From Polaromonas sp. (lineage in GTDB: Bacteria; Pseudomonadota; Gammaproteobacteria; Burkholderiales; Burkholderiaceae_C): a DNA stretch of 8,054 nucleotides. Positions 5,735 through 8,054 of the stretch are shown one piece after another; within the stretch, counting starts at the first letter, position 1, and the number at the start of each line of letters is the position of its first letter. The DNA lies in assembly GCA_026786065.1 (NCBI GenBank), contig JAJAYS010000227.1, forward strand, positions 1 through 8,054. Reading direction: 5' to 3'. The notes below the pieces were generated by a model, which saw only the letters and a program-made list of their open reading frames with translations, searched no databases and was not told the DNA's origin. The translations under genes were made by a program, and so were the position numbers.

Positions 5735-6757
5735 TTATGCGTGCAGCCGCGATTTTGTGAGCGGGTTTTCGCGTAAGAAGGCAGTGACTATGCCGTCGAA
5801 ATCGGGGTCGGGCAACAAGCCAAGTGCGCGGGCCCGCGCCGCGTCGACTGTCGCCGGCCAACTGGTGACCAGGCGGGAAATGGCCGGGTCGGGCAGCCAG
5901 TCGATCAGCCCGGCAACGTCGGCGCCTGCCACCCGGCGCAGCGCCTGGGCCATGTCATGCGGCGTCGTCGCAAGCGCCGGTAAATTGATCGCAGTGCGCG
6001 CGCCCCAGTCCCCGTCAGACGCTTCGGCGGCGCGTATAAGCCCGGCTATGGTGCGCCCCGGCGACGACAGCGCCACCGGCGTGTCCGGTGCGACCGGGCA
6101 GCTTGCGCGCAACCCGGCCAGTGGTTCGCGGATCATGCCGCTCAAAAAACTCGACGCAGCGCCATTGGGCTTGCCGGGCCGCACACTGACAGTCATCAGC
6201 CTGACATTGCGCGCACCGATGAAACCCTTGCGGCCGTAATCGGCCACCAGTTGCTCGCCGATGAACTTTTGTATGCCATAGCTGCTTTGTGGAGTTGGCA
6301 GCGTGCGGTCGTCGATGACGCCAGGCAAGGGTTGTTCGGGCGAATTGCCGAAGACGGCGAGCGAGCTGGCAAACACCACGGTGGGCGTCGATGCGAGTGT
6401 GCGGCAATGCGCCAGGAGCGACGCAGTGGCTTGCAGGTTGCTGCGCATGCCCAAGTCGAAATCAGCTTCGCATTCGCCGCTGACCGCAGCGGCCAGGTGA
6501 AAAATCAGGCTGTCGAGCGGGTTGACCACCCGATTTACGGTCACCCCCTCTGCCAGCAAGGCGTTCAGGTCGCCAACCACTGCGCGAATGCGCGGGTCAT
6601 CGACGAGATCGGCTGGGGGGGCGGCCCGATCAACCAGCGTGATGCGTGAAACGGGGACCGCAGCCCGACCCGCCACGGACAAATTCCCGCTGGCGAGCAG
6701 TGTGCGCGCCAGCCGGACCCCCAGAAAGCCGGCGCCGCCGGTGATGACGATGTGCAT
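5735..6757 (-). CDS. denD: NAD-dependent epimerase/dehydratase family protein, D-erythronate dehydrogenase-like
   Basis: Cytoplasmic extended short-chain dehydrogenase of 340 residues. The NAD-binding motif GGAGFLG (7-13) follows the first strand MHIVIT. FHLAAAVSG (86-94), FASSLAVFG (129-137) and the catalytic pair in YGIQK (Tyr160, Lys164) give a complete active site. The downstream RPGKPNGAASSFLSGMIREP (193-212) is the pattern I recall for DenD, which oxidises D-erythronate to 2-oxo-tetronate with NAD in tetronate breakdown. Exact substrate is inferred; another sugar acid or a nucleotide-sugar role is possible, though no sugar-nucleotide context surrounds it on this strand. ATG at 6757 has AGGAAGG (6773-6767) 9 bases upstream. 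First gene of a denD-dctP-dctQ-dctM cluster, 85 bases ahead of dctP. The usual partner enzymes (kinase OtnK, aldolase OtnC, isomerase OtnI) are not in the window. Confidence 0.8.
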   Translation of the reverse strand: MHIVITGGAGFLGVRLARTLLASGNLSVAGRAAVPVSRITLVDRAAPPADLVDDPRIRAVVGDLNALLAEGVTVNRVVNPLDSLIFHLAAAVSGECEADFDLGMRSNLQATASLLAHCRTLASTPTVVFASSLAVFGNSPEQPLPGVIDDRTLPTPQSSYGIQKFIGEQLVADYGRKGFIGARNVRLMTVSVRPGKPNGAASSFLSGMIREPLAGLRASCPVAPDTPVALSSPGRTIAGLIRAAEASDGDWGARTAINLPALATTPHDMAQALRRVAGADVAGLIDWLPDPAISRLVTSWPATVDAARARALGLLPDPDFDGIVTAFLRENPLTKSRLHA

Positions 6758-6966
6758 GGCTCGTGACCTTCCTTTCGGTATTGCTTGGAGTACAGATGAC
6801 CAATCTCTCGCATGACCGGTCCACGGTTTGCAGGCACAGGCGAGGGCCGGGGTATCTTGCCGTAATTTTGCGCTCGGCCGCCTGAGTCCGCGAGTTTTAC
6901 TGTGCGGCCGGCGAGGGCGGTGCCAGATGGCGTTCAGGCCGGAGAAAGGAGAGGGCGCCGGGCGAA

Positions 6967-6981
6967 AAATCGGCCCGATTT
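6967..6981. promoter_or_regulatory. Operator-like 15-base palindrome
   Basis: AAATCGG-C-CCGATTT is a perfect dyad with a single central base. It is followed after 4 bases by a second dyad (6986-7005); the two centres are about 21.5 bases apart, roughly two helical turns. This looks like a double binding site for a dimeric regulator of denD, the plus-strand gene, or both. The protein family is unknown. Confidence 0.4.
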
Positions 6982-6985
6982 CCTA

Positions 6986-7005
6986 CAAGAACATGCATGT
7001 TTTTG
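6986..7005. promoter_or_regulatory. Operator-like 20-base near-perfect palindrome
   Basis: AACATGCATGTT (6990-7001) is a perfect 12-base dyad. It extends to CAA...TTG (6986-7005) with a single mismatched pair (6989/7002). It lies about 230 bases upstream of the denD start and 290 bases upstream of the plus-strand gene. Confidence 0.45.
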
Positions 7006-7297
7006 GTAGCTCCCGGCCACCAATGCTGCGGCATCATCATGTAACCAGGAGTGTCGGGGCGGTGGGTGTCGTTTTGGTGGTTTCTTCAACGCCTTTGCAG
7101 GCGCGGCGACAAGTTATGGGGGCTTAGGGTATTCATGAAAACCGTACAAATATTTTTTGCATCTTCGGCAATCGAACGAGAAGCGGATCGGGGAGGTTGC
7201 GATCTGGATTGCTCTCAGGGTTGGGCGAGCGCGATGCTGGTAACTGATTTGGTCGTGCGTGAAGTCGATCGGGTGGCGGTGTGCCCGGCGGGCGAAC

Positions 7298-8054
7298 ATG
7301 TCTGAAGTGCACTACACCGCCTCTGCGGCGCAGTGGCTGGACCGTCGCGAGCCGCGTTCGATGGGGCTGGGGCGCAGTCATTTTTTCACCTCGGTCGAGG
7401 CGGCGCTCGATCCCCTGATTCTGGTGACCACCTTGTGGGGGCTCGCCTATCATTTCGAGAAGGCGGTGGCACCAGCCTATCTGATCTTGTCGGTCATCGT
7501 TTTTTCACTGACTTTTCCGGGCACCTCCCAGCTGCGACAGCCGGTGGCCAAGGTGCTTTTCAACATTGCCTTCCAGTGGATCTGGATTGCCGGGCTCTTG
7601 TTGCTGACCGGATTTGCGACCGGCTACTTTTACGATTTCTCTTTTGCTGTGCTGGGCAACTGGTTGTGGGTGGCGCCATTGACCCAGCTGGTTGCCCACC
7701 TGACCCTGCGCGCGGCCGCGCCGCACCTGCTCAGGTTGCAAGGCCCCGCGCATGCGGCGGTGATCGTCGGGGTCAACGACCAAGGTATTTCGCTGGCCGA
7801 CAGCATCGCCAATTCGGCTTATTCCGGCATCGAGTTGCTCGGATTCTTTGACGACCGGGGCGCTGAACGTCGGGCCGCCAAGGGCAAGCACCAGGTCGTC
7901 GGAAAGATTGATGACCTTCCAGCCTTCGTCAAAAAGCATCGGGTTCAGTTCATCTACTTGTCGCTGCCGATGGCCTCGCGTCCGCGCATTCTGAAAATTC
8001 TCGATGGCTTTAAAGACACGACCGCATCTATCTATTTCGTGCCCGACATGTTCA
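7298..8054 (+). CDS. Polyprenyl glycosylphosphotransferase (WcaJ-type undecaprenyl-phosphate sugar transferase), N-terminal part
   Basis: Inner-membrane enzyme that starts a polysaccharide repeat by putting a sugar phosphate, usually glucose-1-phosphate, on undecaprenyl phosphate. Only the first 252 codons are present and the gene runs off the right edge, so the C-terminal catalytic sugar-transferase domain is unseen. Visible are a basic cytoplasmic start, four membrane segments (about 36-52, 60-74, 88-106, 116-136), and a Rossmann-like central domain opening AAVIVGVNDQGISLADSI (153-170), with LLGFFDDR (180-187) and a VQFIYLSLP strand (216-224). This layout is that of the undecaprenyl-phosphate glucose phosphotransferase group. 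ATG at 7298 is taken as the start although its ribosome-binding site is weak (GGCGGGCG); an in-frame ATG at 7361 is less likely. Probably the first gene of an exopolysaccharide or capsule cluster to the right, with no apparent link to the transporter block. Confidence 0.88.
   Translation, partial: MSEVHYTASAAQWLDRREPRSMGLGRSHFFTSVEAALDPLILVTTLWGLAYHFEKAVAPAYLILSVIVFSLTFPGTSQLRQPVAKVLFNIAFQWIWIAGLLLLTGFATGYFYDFSFAVLGNWLWVAPLTQLVAHLTLRAAAPHLLRLQGPAHAAVIVGVNDQGISLADSIANSAYSGIELLGFFDDRGAERRAAKGKHQVVGKIDDLPAFVKKHRVQFIYLSLPMASRPRILKILDGFKDTTASIYFVPDMF

Larger units (their letters stand above)
6758..7297. other. 540-base divergent spacer without a convincing gene
   Basis: The region separates denD (minus) from the glycosylphosphotransferase (plus) and must hold both promoters. 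I found no good sigma70 promoter pair on either strand. It holds the denD ribosome-binding site (6773-6767), the palindrome GACCGGTC (6814-6821) and two strong dyads at 6967-6981 and 6986-7005. Open frames across it give no recognisable protein, and no RNA gene is evident. Confidence 0.6.

Noticed and set aside
6785..6803. TTGG-N11-CCAA dyad in front of denD
   Set aside because: Only four paired bases per arm with no further symmetry; too weak to call an operator.
7056..7066. GGCGGTG resembling the RfaH ops element of polysaccharide operons
   Set aside because: Only the first six bases fit the ops consensus, and the same GGCGGTG occurs elsewhere in the spacer; likely chance in GC-rich DNA.
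6828..7127. 99-codon plus-strand ORF in the divergent spacer
   Set aside because: Arg- and Gly-rich composition typical of a chance frame in GC-rich DNA; no recognisable domain and it reads across both dyads.
7135..7305. Possible 56-codon plus-strand ORF starting MKTVQIFFASS and ending inside the glycosylphosphotransferase start
   Set aside because: No ribosome-binding site, no recognisable family, no clear signal or membrane pattern; the 8-base overlap with the next gene is not the usual coupling form. It could be a leader peptide, but nothing supports it.
7333..7851. 172-codon plus-strand ORF within the glycosylphosphotransferase
   Set aside because: Out-of-frame shadow; the frame from 7298 gives the recognisable membrane and Rossmann-like domains.
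1..8054. CRISPR array, insertion sequence, phage genes, tRNA genes or a defence system
   Set aside because: No regularly spaced repeats, transposase or integrase motifs, tRNA-like folds or defence domains were seen.

Overview
The window looks like a GC-rich betaproteobacterial chromosome segment, probably Burkholderiales and perhaps Comamonadaceae. This is inferred from base composition, the gcvT-gcvH-gcvP order behind a tandem glycine riboswitch, and the style of the proteins; no rRNA or tRNA gene is present to confirm it. Nearly all genes are on the minus strand. Only the rightmost gene is on the plus strand.

Reading the minus strand in transcription order (right to left), the first block (6757 to 2802) is a four-gene cluster. 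It holds a short-chain dehydrogenase that resembles D-erythronate dehydrogenase (denD), followed by the three parts of a TRAP transporter: periplasmic binding protein (dctP), small membrane subunit (dctQ) and large membrane subunit (dctM). A good intrinsic terminator lies between dctP and dctQ, which would let the binding protein be made in excess over the membrane parts. The natural reading is uptake of a small sugar acid and its first oxidation. The later enzymes of tetronate breakdown are not in the window.

The second block (2708 to 1) is the glycine cleavage operon. It has a candidate -10 box, a two-aptamer glycine riboswitch (about 2700 to 2472), a short expression platform, then gcvT (probably starting at TTG), gcvH and the first 280 codons of gcvP, which runs off the left edge. 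The 3' strand of the second aptamer's P1 stem can instead pair with the bases just upstream of the gcvT ribosome-binding site. This suggests translational control in which glycine turns the operon on.

The third block starts on the plus strand at 7298 with the N-terminal part of a polyprenyl glycosylphosphotransferase (WcaJ-type undecaprenyl-phosphate sugar transferase), probably the first gene of an exopolysaccharide cluster beyond the right edge. The 540-base divergent spacer between it and denD has no convincing gene. It does contain two neighbouring operator-like dyads.

No phage, transposon, CRISPR or defence system was seen. The most interesting material is regulatory: the riboswitch architecture with its hairpin linker and platform, a 13-base repeat bracketing the riboswitch, the dctP/dctQ terminator, and the paired dyads near 6967-7005.
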